Source of the DNA: Apostichopus japonicus
Taxonomy: Eukaryota; Echinodermata; Holothuroidea; Aspidochirotida; Stichopodidae
Length of the DNA: 64,000 nucleotides
NCBI RefSeq assembly: GCF_037975245.1
Contig: NC_092568.1
Span: 26,098,501 to 26,162,500 of the forward strand
Reading direction: 5' to 3'
Both the position numbers and the translations under genes were made by a program. Positions 11,501 to 22,200 of the stretch are shown one piece after another (the stretch's first letter is position 1; every line of letters begins with the position of its first letter). The notes under the pieces were generated by a model, which saw only the letters and a program-made list of their open reading frames with translations, was not told where the DNA came from and searched no databases.

Positions 11501-14153
11501 TTGAACAAAGGCATCAACTTCAGTGTCAACAAGCAATGATTCCTTTTGCTTGACTTATAGTACTTTTAAAATTACAAATGAATACCACATCTCTTGAAGT
11601 TCACTATCACATTTCTTTCTAAGGACATCGTTACCAAGCAACCGTCCGATAGTTTGGTAGTGGATTACATCCAGCTGTTGCTAGGGAGTGTGAATACCAC
11701 ATCTCTCTTTCAAGTGTACTATCACATTTCTTTCTAAGGATATCGTTACCAAGCAACCATCCGATAGTTTGGTAGTGGATTACATCCAGCTGTTGCTAGG
11801 GAGTGTGAATACCACATCTCTCTTTCAAGTTCACTATCACATTTCTTTCTAAGGATATCGTTACCAAGCAACCATCAGATAGTTTGGTAGTGGATTACAT
11901 CCAGCTGTTGCTAGGGAGTGTGAATACCACATCTCTCTTTCAAGTTCACTATCACATTTCTTTCTAAGGATATCGTTACCAAGCAACCATCAGATAGTTT
12001 GGTAGTGGATTACATCCAGCTGTTGCTAAGAAGTGTGAATACCACATCTCTCTTTCAAGTTTACTATCTCATTTCTTTCTAAGGATATCGTTACCAAGCA
12101 ACCATCAGATAGTTTGGTAGTGGATTACATCCAGCTGTTGCTAGGGAGTGTCCCTCAGTCTCCTGAATCCAGCCACTCAGTCTGTCTCCGTCATCTGTTC
12201 AGACTGCTGGATTACCCGTCTTCTGGTCAGGAATTACCACCCTGGGAACTCTTTGTGAATCTCTTGAAATCTGTCCTCAATAGGTGAGTGTCCTCCTCGT
12301 TCCATCTCTCGACATCTGTTGATCGTTCGTTAACCCACGGAACTTTCAAATAATTAAAGAGAAATCTCCATATAACGTCAGCACAGCGGCCACTTGGCTT
12401 ACAACTTTGTTTACAGACATACCACTCTTTGTGCCAAATTTCATTATTTCGTAAGTCTTCTTTTTGGTCGTCACTACTAGCTTTCAGGGTCGTCTCAAAC
12501 CTCAAGTTCATGTCCGCACAAGTGAGAAGTGCATATCTCTTTCAATTGAGCTTAAACATTGTTGCATGATATTATATTACAATTCTTAATGCCTTTTCAC
12601 CAGGACTGTGAAAGGTTTAGCATAAGTCTGAAGCTAAACAGATGTTTTATAAAGGACAGATTGAAAATATTACATTTTGCAACAGTTTGCATCTTCATGA
12701 TCATTGCAAAATTTACTCTACATTGTTGAAATTCATTTTTCTCTATCTGGGATAATATATTTGCCCGCTACTTTGTGGTACAGTGCATTGATAACACATC
12801 AAATTGCGTTTGTGTATATAATTTACTTTTACAGAAGCCCACTAGTGCCATTCAAAAAAGTATTTTAATTTGTACAAATTTAAAATAATCCTGAATAGAA
12901 ATGAAAAAGAAAACAAATTTAGAGATGAAGCTTAATATAATTAATTAAAAATGTCAAGGCAAACCGCCAACATCAAAGGAAACCTTGAAAGTAAGTGACT
13001 GCCCAAATGACTGCACAAAATACAAGTAGAGAACACTTTAAGTAAATTAAAGCAAGGAATGTTTGAAACAATAGTTCTAGATTTCCTTGCAATGGTTAGT
13101 TAGTTCTCTGTACAGGGAAAGAAATAATACTTTAGAGCCTTTTCATCGATTTTACAATGATTAATTTAATACTTGTCCCCAATGTTAATGTCATGTTCCC
13201 ATTTGTGGTAACGAGTTTCTATCAATCATTCCATTTTTAGTTTAACCTATATGCCAGAAAATGAGTTCATTTCTTGATAAAATCATCATTTTCTTCTTGT
13301 TAGTTAAAGTTTTATTTATTTGTTATTTTTTCATATTGTGTTGCAGTAAGGAGGAATCTGAGCTCGTGAGTGTTCGAGAGTGTTGGACAGAAAGAGAGAG
13401 CTGGTGGCCAGCACAGTATTTCTCAAGAAGAAACTTAAAGACGACAAAATCTCCGCAGTTACAAACATTGAGGGCAATATCTGCTATTTATCTTCAAGGA
13501 AAGGGTAAGTCATTTGAAAGTTCCACCTCCGTTAGAATCGATCAATAGGAGTGTTGGCTTCCACCAGCGACATTAGTTCACACAACGAGTCATTCCACTG
13601 TGTAAGAAACGCCATTTGGGTGAAATTTGATGAACATGTGAACACCAAAGCAAACTCCATTTAGCATATTAGTCTGTTTATGTCGGTTAAAACAAGAACA
13701 GGTTGGCTAAATAAGAACTTAGAGCACTGTGTTGTGAATTGAAATTGACTGTTTAAGTACTATCAGTTAGATTATCCATGTGAAGTATACATGCAGTGTA
13801 AAGTCTGCAGTAGGGAGGGGGAAGGGGGTGAGTGGCACAGGGAGGTGGGGAAAATGTAATATATCTATAAATCCAAATTCTTTGAAAATGATCACCTTCC
13901 TATCTTGAGATTCAGAGGATTCTCACTTTATTCAAGAGATGCTCTGTTTGTACATTTGATCGCTGTGTCAGACTAATTTTTTTATTTCTTTTTTAGAATT
14001 CTGACACTATTTTTTATTTCCATATTCATCATTTGTTCAGATTGTAAATTTGCTCAAAAAGTGGAAACGTGGCTCTCTAAGGGTCAAAATCACCACCTGC
14101 AAAGGAAATTACAGAAAGCGAAAGAAATGACGGCTCTTTCTGTCTCCAAATAA
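5562..14153 (+). CDS. TAF1A: TAF1A, TBP-associated factor of RNA polymerase I (SL1 subunit)
   Basis: TAF1A is a subunit of SL1/TIF-IB, which holds TBP at the rDNA promoter and recruits RNA polymerase I in the nucleolus. Coding exons: 5562-5655, 5869-6047, 7057-7121, 7443-7711, 9271-9395, 10687-10839, 12084-12283, 13347-13504, 14041-14153. All phases join in frame to give 451 residues, against 450 in human TAF1A. Landmarks shared with the vertebrate protein include EIWQVGAE in exons 2-3 (human IIWKLGSE), AEYILYLIANGNLDEAQ in exon 4, NEPGVWD in exon 5 (human IPGVWDPF), NPNAPKFLYNFLKSS in exon 6, RESWWP in exon 8 (human RKNWWPGF) and GKGDCKF at the exon 8/9 junction. The first ATG after the acceptor at 5541 has context ACCATGC. 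The intron after 6047 uses a GC donor. Exon 7 sits at the end of a five-copy partial-exon array. Identification is firm; the exact start is likely but not proven. Confidence 0.93.
6048..7056 (+). other. TAF1A: GC-AG intron of TAF1A
   Basis: The exon ends ATATGGCAG and the intron starts GCAAGT. This is the usual form of the minor GC-AG class, with an otherwise perfect donor. The acceptor is CGATTAG at 7056. Reading across the junction gives EIWQ|VGAE, matching the family. A GT donor would not give a conserved join here. Confidence 0.8.
7712..9270 (+). other. TAF1A intron 4 with a dispersed repeat copy
   Basis: Holds a C10/A8 homopolymer run near 7801-7820. It also holds a diverged repeat (about 8150-8520) sharing blocks with 17840-18150, for example AAGTACAGAGAAC, ATGACATCACAGA and GTGTGGAATATTTT. 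A possible acceptor at about 8758 leads into a frame that stops at once and is not an exon. Confidence 0.45.
9923..10290 (+). mobile_element. TTAA-flanked MITE, copy 1 (368 bp)
   Basis: Begins TTAAAGGGTGTGAAGACTCG and ends with the complementary GGCGAGTCTTCAATGCCTTTAA. The TTAA at each end fits the target duplication of piggyBac-type transposons. It has no open frame of note. It lies in TAF1A intron 5. Three further copies with the same ends occur in the window, with different internal deletions. Confidence 0.85.
11239..11273 (+). repeat. Short dispersed motif shared with 39430-39462
   Basis: The words GAAGAAGATTCTG and AAACGTCAG occur in the same order and spacing here and near 39430-39462. 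This is probably the remnant of a dispersed repeat family. Nothing else in the flanks could be aligned by eye. Confidence 0.4.
11581..12148 (+). repeat. Tandem array of 115-bp units made from the TAF1A exon 7 acceptor plus its first 66 nt
   Basis: Five head-to-tail copies with exon-like starts at 11624, 11739, 11854, 11969 and 12084 (spacing exactly 115 bp). Each copy holds a pyrimidine tract ending TTTCTTTCTAAG, then a 22-codon open frame beginning DIVTKQP and ending LLLGS (LLLRS in copy 4). In copies 1-4 this runs straight into GTGAATACC and the next acceptor. Only the fifth copy continues into the full exon (12084-12283). Copy 1 differs from copy 5 in the codons GAC/GAT, CCG/CCA and TCC/TCA, all synonymous. 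Confidence 0.92.
13801..13860 (+). repeat. G-rich low-complexity patch
   Basis: A purine-rich stretch (AGGGAGGGGGAAGGGGGTG and similar) in TAF1A intron 8. No function is apparent. Confidence 0.4.
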
Positions 14154-15140
14154 AAAGAAAAGTCTGGTATCTCTAAAGCAAGCCGTGATGCCAAAGAAGA
14201 AGATGGTATAATAACGAAGAAACGGGCAGTGAATTTGAGAGAAGTTTACCATTGGTATCCACTAGGAGTGTAAAACAAGACTAACTCTTTGCCTCTTGAG
14301 ATCCATGTTTAACAGAAAGGATGATATGCTGGGAAAGGGCGGAACCTGATGTCTTTGCTGAATGCCTAAGGGTTGCAACCTTTAAGAGCCAGTATCACGT
14401 TTGAAACTACGAGTGTGGTGTAAGGCTGTGGACGGGAAGACATTAGTGATTTAATGTAAAATCAATGGCGAAACAAACAAATCTAAATTTTTTATTTTTT
14501 TAAAATAGTTTGGAGATGACTGTTCCTGATATCAAGAAACCAAAGTTCTGTCAAATTGCTCAGATTTCTGTTATGAATCAAATGTTCCTGTGGGTATTGC
14601 AACCCATCGTAATCCTTGAATTGTTTTTAACGTGGTATGGTTCAGAACTTGATGGTGAAAAGGTTATTCAAGGGTCATATTTGGTCATTGAATACTCTGT
14701 ATGCTTCTTACATAGAAATGGAGTGCTCATATAGACCAAATTAAGTTTATTATAGATCTGTTGCTGATAAATGGACCATAGAAAGTCACATCATGATAAG
14801 GGTAAAGATTGAAAATACTTAGATGGATCACAGGAATTAAATGTTTACATACCTTACTGGTTAGCAGGAATGTTGAGGTACAGCTGCATTGTACTGCTCA
14901 CGAATTGAAGGTCAGAGGTCATTTGAAATTACTTAATGTCATAGATAGAGTTTGTACTGAGGATATGTGACTGCTGCCCCCATTGGTGCTTTCATTTATT
15001 TATGTTTTGTCTTCCTCTTGTAAAAGCTGTTTTTGAGGGTTTATTCTTTTAAACTTCTTTTAACTATTTGCTAGTGCATTTAATATGTTTCTTATTTCAC
15101 TTATTTCAAATGGAGTATTGGTATTTGCAAACATAGGAGG

Positions 15141-15146
15141 AATAAA
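15141..15146 (+). terminator. Candidate TAF1A polyadenylation signal
   Basis: AATAAA about 990 bases after the TAF1A stop. It is the first perfect hexamer I noticed downstream. Assignment is by position only. Confidence 0.35.
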
Positions 15147-15729
15147 TCTTACGTAAATTTGAATTATTCACTGACTTATCTTGATTAATAATGCATAACA
15201 GTTGCAGTATTTCAATTCCATTTTTACGAATTTATAACGATGGTCAATCTTCCTTAAGGAACATTTTGTCAATGACCAAATCGCCCCCCTTAATCTTCCA
15301 GTAGTCCTAGTTATAAATATACATATAATTGACAAAAAAACAGCTTGGTAACTCAACCCCCCTGCCCCTATGCCTCGCCCCTCCATTTTCAAAACTATTG
15401 TTGAATGTTTAATGGATGTCAAAGAGTTAAATAAAAACATTTGCCACTTCTTAGATTTTTTGGACATTTCCGCACCATTTTACAGCACTTAAACTGGTTT
15501 TCACATCAAATGGTTTATAGATTGCACCAAGCCGAATTTCAAGAACATTAAAAGTAATGTCGAGTAGTGATGTCCGGCTTTTCACGACTCCAGCATCTGG
15601 AAAGTATAGTCTATGTTCAATTCAGTGGAGTGATAGTGTTGCGTTACAACTTTGTATTAGTTTTGGTCATGTTTCTGTCCGGTTGGTTTTCATTTGCCTG
15701 CAAAGCTTGGCAATTTTATATATTAATTA

Positions 15730-15898
15730 GGGGATAAATACGAGGGGAACCGGTCTTAAATTTGATTTGAGACCGATGATGACGTCATCGAGGAGGCTGA
15801 GCGGACCGAGGCGATAGCCGAGGTCCGCTGCCCTTCTCGATGACGTCATCAGAGGTCTCAAATCAAATTTAAGACCGGGTACCCTCGTTTTTATCCCC
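15730..15898. mobile_element. 169-bp foldback (long inverted repeat) carrying two TGACGTCA palindromes
   Basis: The left arm starts GGGGATAAATACGAGGG and the right arm ends with the matching CCCTCGTTTTTATCCCC. The arms are about 75-80 bases, with a few mismatches and a loop of about 10 bases near GGCGATAGCC. Each arm holds TGACGTCA (15780-15787 and 15841-15848), the cAMP-response-element palindrome. No coding capacity. No clear target duplication could be seen, so assignment to a transposon class is open. Confidence 0.8.
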
Positions 15899-18800
15899 AT
15901 TCATAAATGACCCTCACAAATGTTAGAAAACAGCATTTTTTCGCTAATTTTTGCTGATCTGTATTTAATTCTCCTTATGCCTCCCTTGATCTTTTTCCTG
16001 AATGATGTAATAGTCACCTCATGTAAAACAGCATTTTCTTCCGACGAACATTAAGAGTGAAAAATTACGAATGAAGCAGTATCGTTTGGTCTTAAATTTT
16101 GGTACTTTAATCAATTCAAACACTAAAAAATGGAGGGAAATGACAATTAAAAAAGAACAAATGAACAAATTTCTAAAGATAACATTTTCAAACTTTTTTT
16201 GACCTACCAGGTCAAATTGCGCAATAAACAGATACTGGGTTGTATCAGAGGTCATTATCTTAAACTCCAGAATTTACAAAGTAGGGTTAATATTCGGTGT
16301 AACTTTTTTTTCTAATCATGGGTTGTGAATGAATGGAACTGTGTGCCCGAGAAAGTTGTACTTGCAAGTAGTGTGAATGGGTTTAAGAATGCTTTGGACA
16401 AGCACTTTATGCATTGTAATCGGGTCTGAGTTTTTGTGTCTTCGGTTTTTCCCCTTCTCTTCCATGGGGTCCTGATAGGTCCCACCCGGTCCTTTATTTC
16501 TAATAAACTAAAAAAAACTAAACATCCAAGCCGTATGTAGTCATGAAGCGCATAGCGTCCAACTGTGTTTATTTCGGCTGATCTTCCTATCAAGATCTTC
16601 TTCAGATATTGCCTTCATGCTTCTCTGAAGAAGAGATTGTATACATTTGCCCATAAACTAACACAAGCTCCACCAGTGTAAGCATATTTTGAAAAGCTTT
16701 ATCCTCTCTCCTCTCAAACCCCCACTCCGTCTCGCCATCGGGCGGCTCATTTATTTTACATTTTTAAATACTGTCGCATGCACGTAGCGACAGAATAACC
16801 ACGACTAGATGTAACCGTGACACCGAATCACAGCAGGTTACGTGATGCATGACAGTGGTATCCGTTCATGTGAAATTAGCTAAAATAAATACGTAAGTCA
16901 ACATTCAGGTACTACTAGATTCAAGAGTCAAAGCCGACGTGTCTGACATTCCCTACCAAACGTTTCGGTAATACCACTGTACTATGCAGAGTTAGCCCAC
17001 GAACAAGAAAGAAAGAAGGTAACTTAGGCCAAGGACCGAAGGATAAATAAATAAAGTTATAAACTGTCTTATTTGCTTGAGCGCAGTTGTACAGACTTTG
17101 TCCAGGGACCATGGCATGACTAGCATAACTTCATGCGTAAGGCTCAGTTAGGCTAACTGCACCCAACAGATGCGACTGTAACTACTAAGACTAGTAAGTT
17201 ATACCAGGACCTAACTTAAGAGTTAGGACTAAGGCTAACCTAGTTACATTTTTGTGTAGCCTATAATGTAGGCTACATTCACTTCTTGCAGTAAGTTGGG
17301 CTACCGTACTTTAACTTAGATTTCAATAGCGATATAAAGTTTAGTCTAACACATGTACGACTTCAAATTCCTTGTAGCCATGGTAGAAACCTCATACTTA
17401 GCTATAAACCGAGTCTAATGCAATGTACCCAAGCCAAGAGCAGCATCAAAGTCAAAACAATTTGTGATAACATGTCTTTATTATTCATTTTCGATATTTT
17501 TCTCAGCAAGAAACCATGATTATTTTTGTAGGTATGACTGGAAATTTATAGTGATAATAATGATAACAAAAATATGCCAAAATTCAGGAAATTATATATC
17601 CATTTCACAAAAGCATGTACCGTACTGTACTTCATGGACTTAAATGGATACTCCAGAGGGTGAGGCTAATTAATTTGAAAAATTGCTGTTTAAAATATTT
17701 TCTGCATCTTTAGGTCAAAACCAAAAACATTTACATACATAATTTGACAATTTTTGCATGCATCTGATAATCGAGTTCATTGTGGCATTATGGCAATTAA
17801 GCTGAAAGCTAGATTTTCTTCATATTTTTACACACCAGTTTTATATTTATGAAATTTTAAGTACAGAGAACCTTGTCAACTAAGCAAGCATTCAAAACTG
17901 AACTTAAACACTTTTTAACATTTGAGAGGATTATAATTACCAAAAATATTTTAAGGAAAGATTCAAGCTTTTCAAGAACATCTACCACAATGACATCACA
18001 GATCACCAACTTTTAATCCACTTCCAGGATGGTAAGAAAGCTTGGGTTTATTATCTGATAAACAAAGTTTAGTAACGAGATATTAAGCTGGAGTTTTAAA
18101 CTAGCAACCTGTGTGGAATATTTTCCCTCCCTCACAAATGGTCACATTTCCTTTAAAAATATTATCAAGACTGTATAATCGACGACAGAGTTGCATATCA
18201 CACCGCAAACACCCTCCATAAACAATTGATCATAGCGTACATAAATTGGCATTTGCAAATTCACGCCCTTAATGAATCTGCACTGAAAAAGCAGAATTTG
18301 CCTTTATATCTCTTGAGCTTTGGCCTAAGTTGCCATTGTAACTATGTATTTTGATAGCACTCACTTTGTGATGATTGCTATATGTTCAACATTTCTCATG
18401 TAGTATTCATAGTCAGAAGTGACTTTTCACATCAATATGTTTCTTTTCCTACAGGGGGTGACAATTAACACTCTTGTTCTTGAGCAGTGAACCCAGTTGA
18501 TTAATACTAAGGTGCATTGTTTGTATGTAAGGTGTAGTTTAACAATTCGGCTTGTAAGGAAAAGAACCCTGATATTTTCAAAACAGGATATGGGTAGCAA
18601 TTGAAAAAATAACTTCAGGATATTGATTGGTTTCATTTCATGGAAGGCATGAGTGCCTCTGAGTCATGGAGCTGTCTCACTGGAATTTTTAGTTCTGTAT
18701 TGATGAATTCGTAGGTTGCATGGAAGAAAACAGCGTAATTTTGGTAGACCAGGATGGATGACAAGGGCTCAGAGGGTCGTCTGACAGGAGAAAAAATAAA

Positions 18801-19269
18801 CGTAGGCGTAGTTACAATTCTGATGCATTTTGGTCAAGATTTAGGATCAACAGGTTTTAAATTCAGCAGTAAGTCTCAGGTGCTAAGGTTTGTTTTGAGG
18901 TGCACATGCACCGAACATCGTGGAGAATCGTCTGGTTAACTTTACCTAGATGTAAGGTCTATTAAAATATGTAGATGTAATGGCAAGTATACACATGTTG
19001 TGACTATACTGTGTTTTCACCCCCAAAAGAAGGTTGACTCTTTTAGAGTTGCTATGTACATTATTAAGCTATTAAACAGATTTTTTGTTACTTAAACCCG
19101 TATGCCTAATTTCTGTAGTACGTATAGTAGTTTGTGTAGGTCATTATAACATTCATAAATATAATGCTTCTATTTCCATCAACTATGTGAACCATTCAAT
19201 TGAACTGCATTTCACCTCAGTTAATTACTGAGCAAGCTAGGTCACATCTTTTTTTTTTCTCTCTCAAAG
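15899..19269. other. Intergenic DNA between TAF1A and GALM
   Basis: No coding exon supported. It contains a TAGGCTA-rich stretch (about 17130-17300) and a dispersed repeat copy (about 17840-18150). The GALM promoter and any non-coding first exon should be here but were not placed. The CTCTCAAAG at 19261-19269 could be an acceptor for a GALM start exon beginning at 19270. Confidence 0.45.
17840..18150 (+). repeat. Dispersed repeat copy related to 8150-8520
   Basis: Shares ordered blocks with the copy in TAF1A intron 4: AAGTACAGAGAAC, a run around ATGACATCACAGA, and GGAGTTTTAAACTAGCA followed by TGTGTGGAATATTTT. The copies are diverged and have no visible terminal repeats. Class unknown. Confidence 0.55.
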
Positions 19270-19275
19270 ATAAAG

Positions 19276-22200
19276 ATGACGATCACACAGGCAGACTTTG
19301 GAGTCACTTCAAAGGGTCAGAGTGTCAGTTTGTTTACCTTGACAAACAACACTGTCACCGTGAAAATAAGTACGTTCGGTGCTACCATTGTGTCCATACA
19401 AGTACCTGACAAGAACAAGAAAATATCCGATGTTGTGCTCGGGTTTGACAGTGTCAAAGGTTGGCGTCTATAATCTGTGTAAATCACCTTCTGGAACAAG
19501 ATCTATAAATAGGACTCACAATTAAGCAGCAGTGTGAGAATGATGGTTGCTACAATATATATCATGCAAGCGTACTATGCAAGAAACTGTACAGTTCATT
19601 AGTTCATACTAAAGTTAATTGGTCTGTTTGGTCATTATTTTATTATATTTTGATTTTAAAGTACTTGTGTGGGTAAGGTAATTGTTTGTGCCAAATTCTA
19701 TGCCATCATTCCATTTCTGTCTTTTTTTCCAGAAAACTTATTTTAGAATTGGTCCTCTTATTTGATGACAAATAACTTTGCTCAAATTTAGTCCATTTGT
19801 TGTGCACTAGTTGAACATGTAAGTTTTAAGATTTGTTATGAAACTTAAGTCTTTCTTACAACTTAACGAAGGTCACATGACTCTTAAGAGATATAAAATG
19901 TATTTTATGACACTCATTGCATGGTCGAGGAAAATATTATTATTTTTGTAACAAATCATTTCACAGAAACAACAAAGAGACAGATTATTTTGCGTCGTAG
20001 CTTTCATTAATCTTTTGTTTTCCCCATTTGCATAGAAATAAATTCTTGTCTGACCAACTTTTTTTTTTACTTAGTCTAACCTTCGTGGGTCCATAAACAA
20101 ATATTTAGGATAAGAATTAGAAAGAATTAAATCTTGGAAACGCTACATATCTCAATGCAACAATTAATCTATAAAGCAGTAGATGATTTTATCCTCTTTC
20201 AGAGTTTTCCGTAGACTTCCTTATTTGATAGTGCTATGTCACTGTATATATTGCTTTTTTCTTACTTTTAGGATATGAAGCCAAAAATCCATACTTTGGT
20301 GCTACTGTCGGCAGAGTTAGTGGAAGGATTGGCCAAGGAAAGTTCACCCTGAATGGTGAATCCTACCAACTTGCCATCAACAATGGACCGAACCACTTGC
20401 ACGGAGGGTTGGAAGGATTTGACAAGGTAAAGCCAATGTCGTGTAAACTACATTAATACAATGCTGGTGTAGGTTAGGTCATGTCATGTCATGTGACACA
20501 GGTATGGTTGGTATTTCTAATCATTTCACTGTACCATGATCTATTTAGCTTTGAATTGCGTCTTAGAAGATTTAATTTTTTGTACAAGTTTCACCATTGT
20601 AGGCCCTTCATGTTAAAATTGCTATCTGGTTAACTGAAATTACATTCCATGTCAATTTATTAGAATCGTGTAAACAAAAAGATTTTAAATTAGGGATTAC
20701 AGAATTTTTCATGGTACCTTTAAACATTTCCATTAAATAAAACCTTGATGTACCAGAAGGTTGGTTACGTCTAAACTTGTCTAGGATGAATTTTTATGTC
20801 AGTTTAGAGTCCCAGTATTGTTACAGTCTCTAGTTATTATTGAAAATATATGGTGGGCAGTACACCACAATTTATGACCAAATTGAAGGGGTTGCTTTAG
20901 AGTTGACATGAGGTGTGTATTAGGAATCCATTTTTGTTGAGAACATCCATCACCTTAGATGGACAGATTAATGATAAATAGGCACATAATATCACAACAG
21001 TTGGCTTGCCAATTTAAAGTAAAATCTGTGTTTTTTGGGGGGGAGGGGGGTTAGGGAGGGGGGGTTGTTATTGTGACAGTGTTATTGTAAACAGTGAGAC
21101 CAAAGCATTATATGGCAATGTTGTAGCAGGAACAAAAATTTAAACTTTGTGATTTCTGAGTACTTTTTGTTATGTGAAGCGTGAGAAGTAGTGAAGTATT
21201 CAAGTCTTCTCTGTCTTGATTTATACAATGTTTGATTTTGTACAGTACAAAAAAATCATTTTATTCTAATCTTCTTGCAGAAAATATTCCAGGCATCTGT
21301 ACAGAATGACAGCCTTCAACTTGTATATGTCAGTCCAGATGGGGAAGAGGGCTACCCTGGAGAAGTGACTCTGACAGTTACCTACACACTCAGGGATGAC
21401 AATGGGCTTGTTGTTGATTACCATGCTACCTCAAACCAGCCCACACCAATCAGTCTCACCAATCATTCTTATTTCAACCTAGCAGGCCATGTAAGAAATT
21501 TGCAAAAATAATATTCTGTAATTTAATATGAGGACATTATGTTTCAGTTCCAAGTAGATTATCAAAATGTTTTTTAGGGTATTCCTAGCTTCTGTATAAA
21601 TACCAACATGACTTTATTTCACTGACAAGAAGTGGAAACTTTCGGAAATTCAGGTCAGTTATTATTTCAGTTAGCTGAGAACTTTCTAGCAAAATACAGC
21701 TGACAAGAAAGTAATACATGTTTGAAAGATCAACAATATATTTGGGAAAGACCAGGACTTAAACCTGTGGTCTCAAAGTTCTGAGCTTTATCTCTCTGTC
21801 AAACTTGATTTCTGATAAATAACTTCCACACCAATATGTCTCTCTCTCTTTTTCTTGTAGGAGGCAGGGAGCATTAACGATCATCTTCTTCAAATATTGG
21901 CCGATGAATATGCTGAAAGTGACCTCAAAACGTTACTCAACTCAGGTATTAATAACCACGCTTTGCATTGTTGTGTAATTTCATTCATAGGAAGTAAATT
22001 ACCATGCCTTGCATTGTTTTGCTATTTCTTTCATAGGAGCTGCTGCATTTGCAATGTAACATTTCCCACAATACACAAGCCTTGAGCGAAAAGATATTAC
22101 TTCCTAATAACGACATTTTTAAAAGTCTCTTCATTTGAAGATCGAATAACTGTTTTATCTCTGTGGTGGAAAAGCTGACAAACTTGTTGCAGTCACATCA

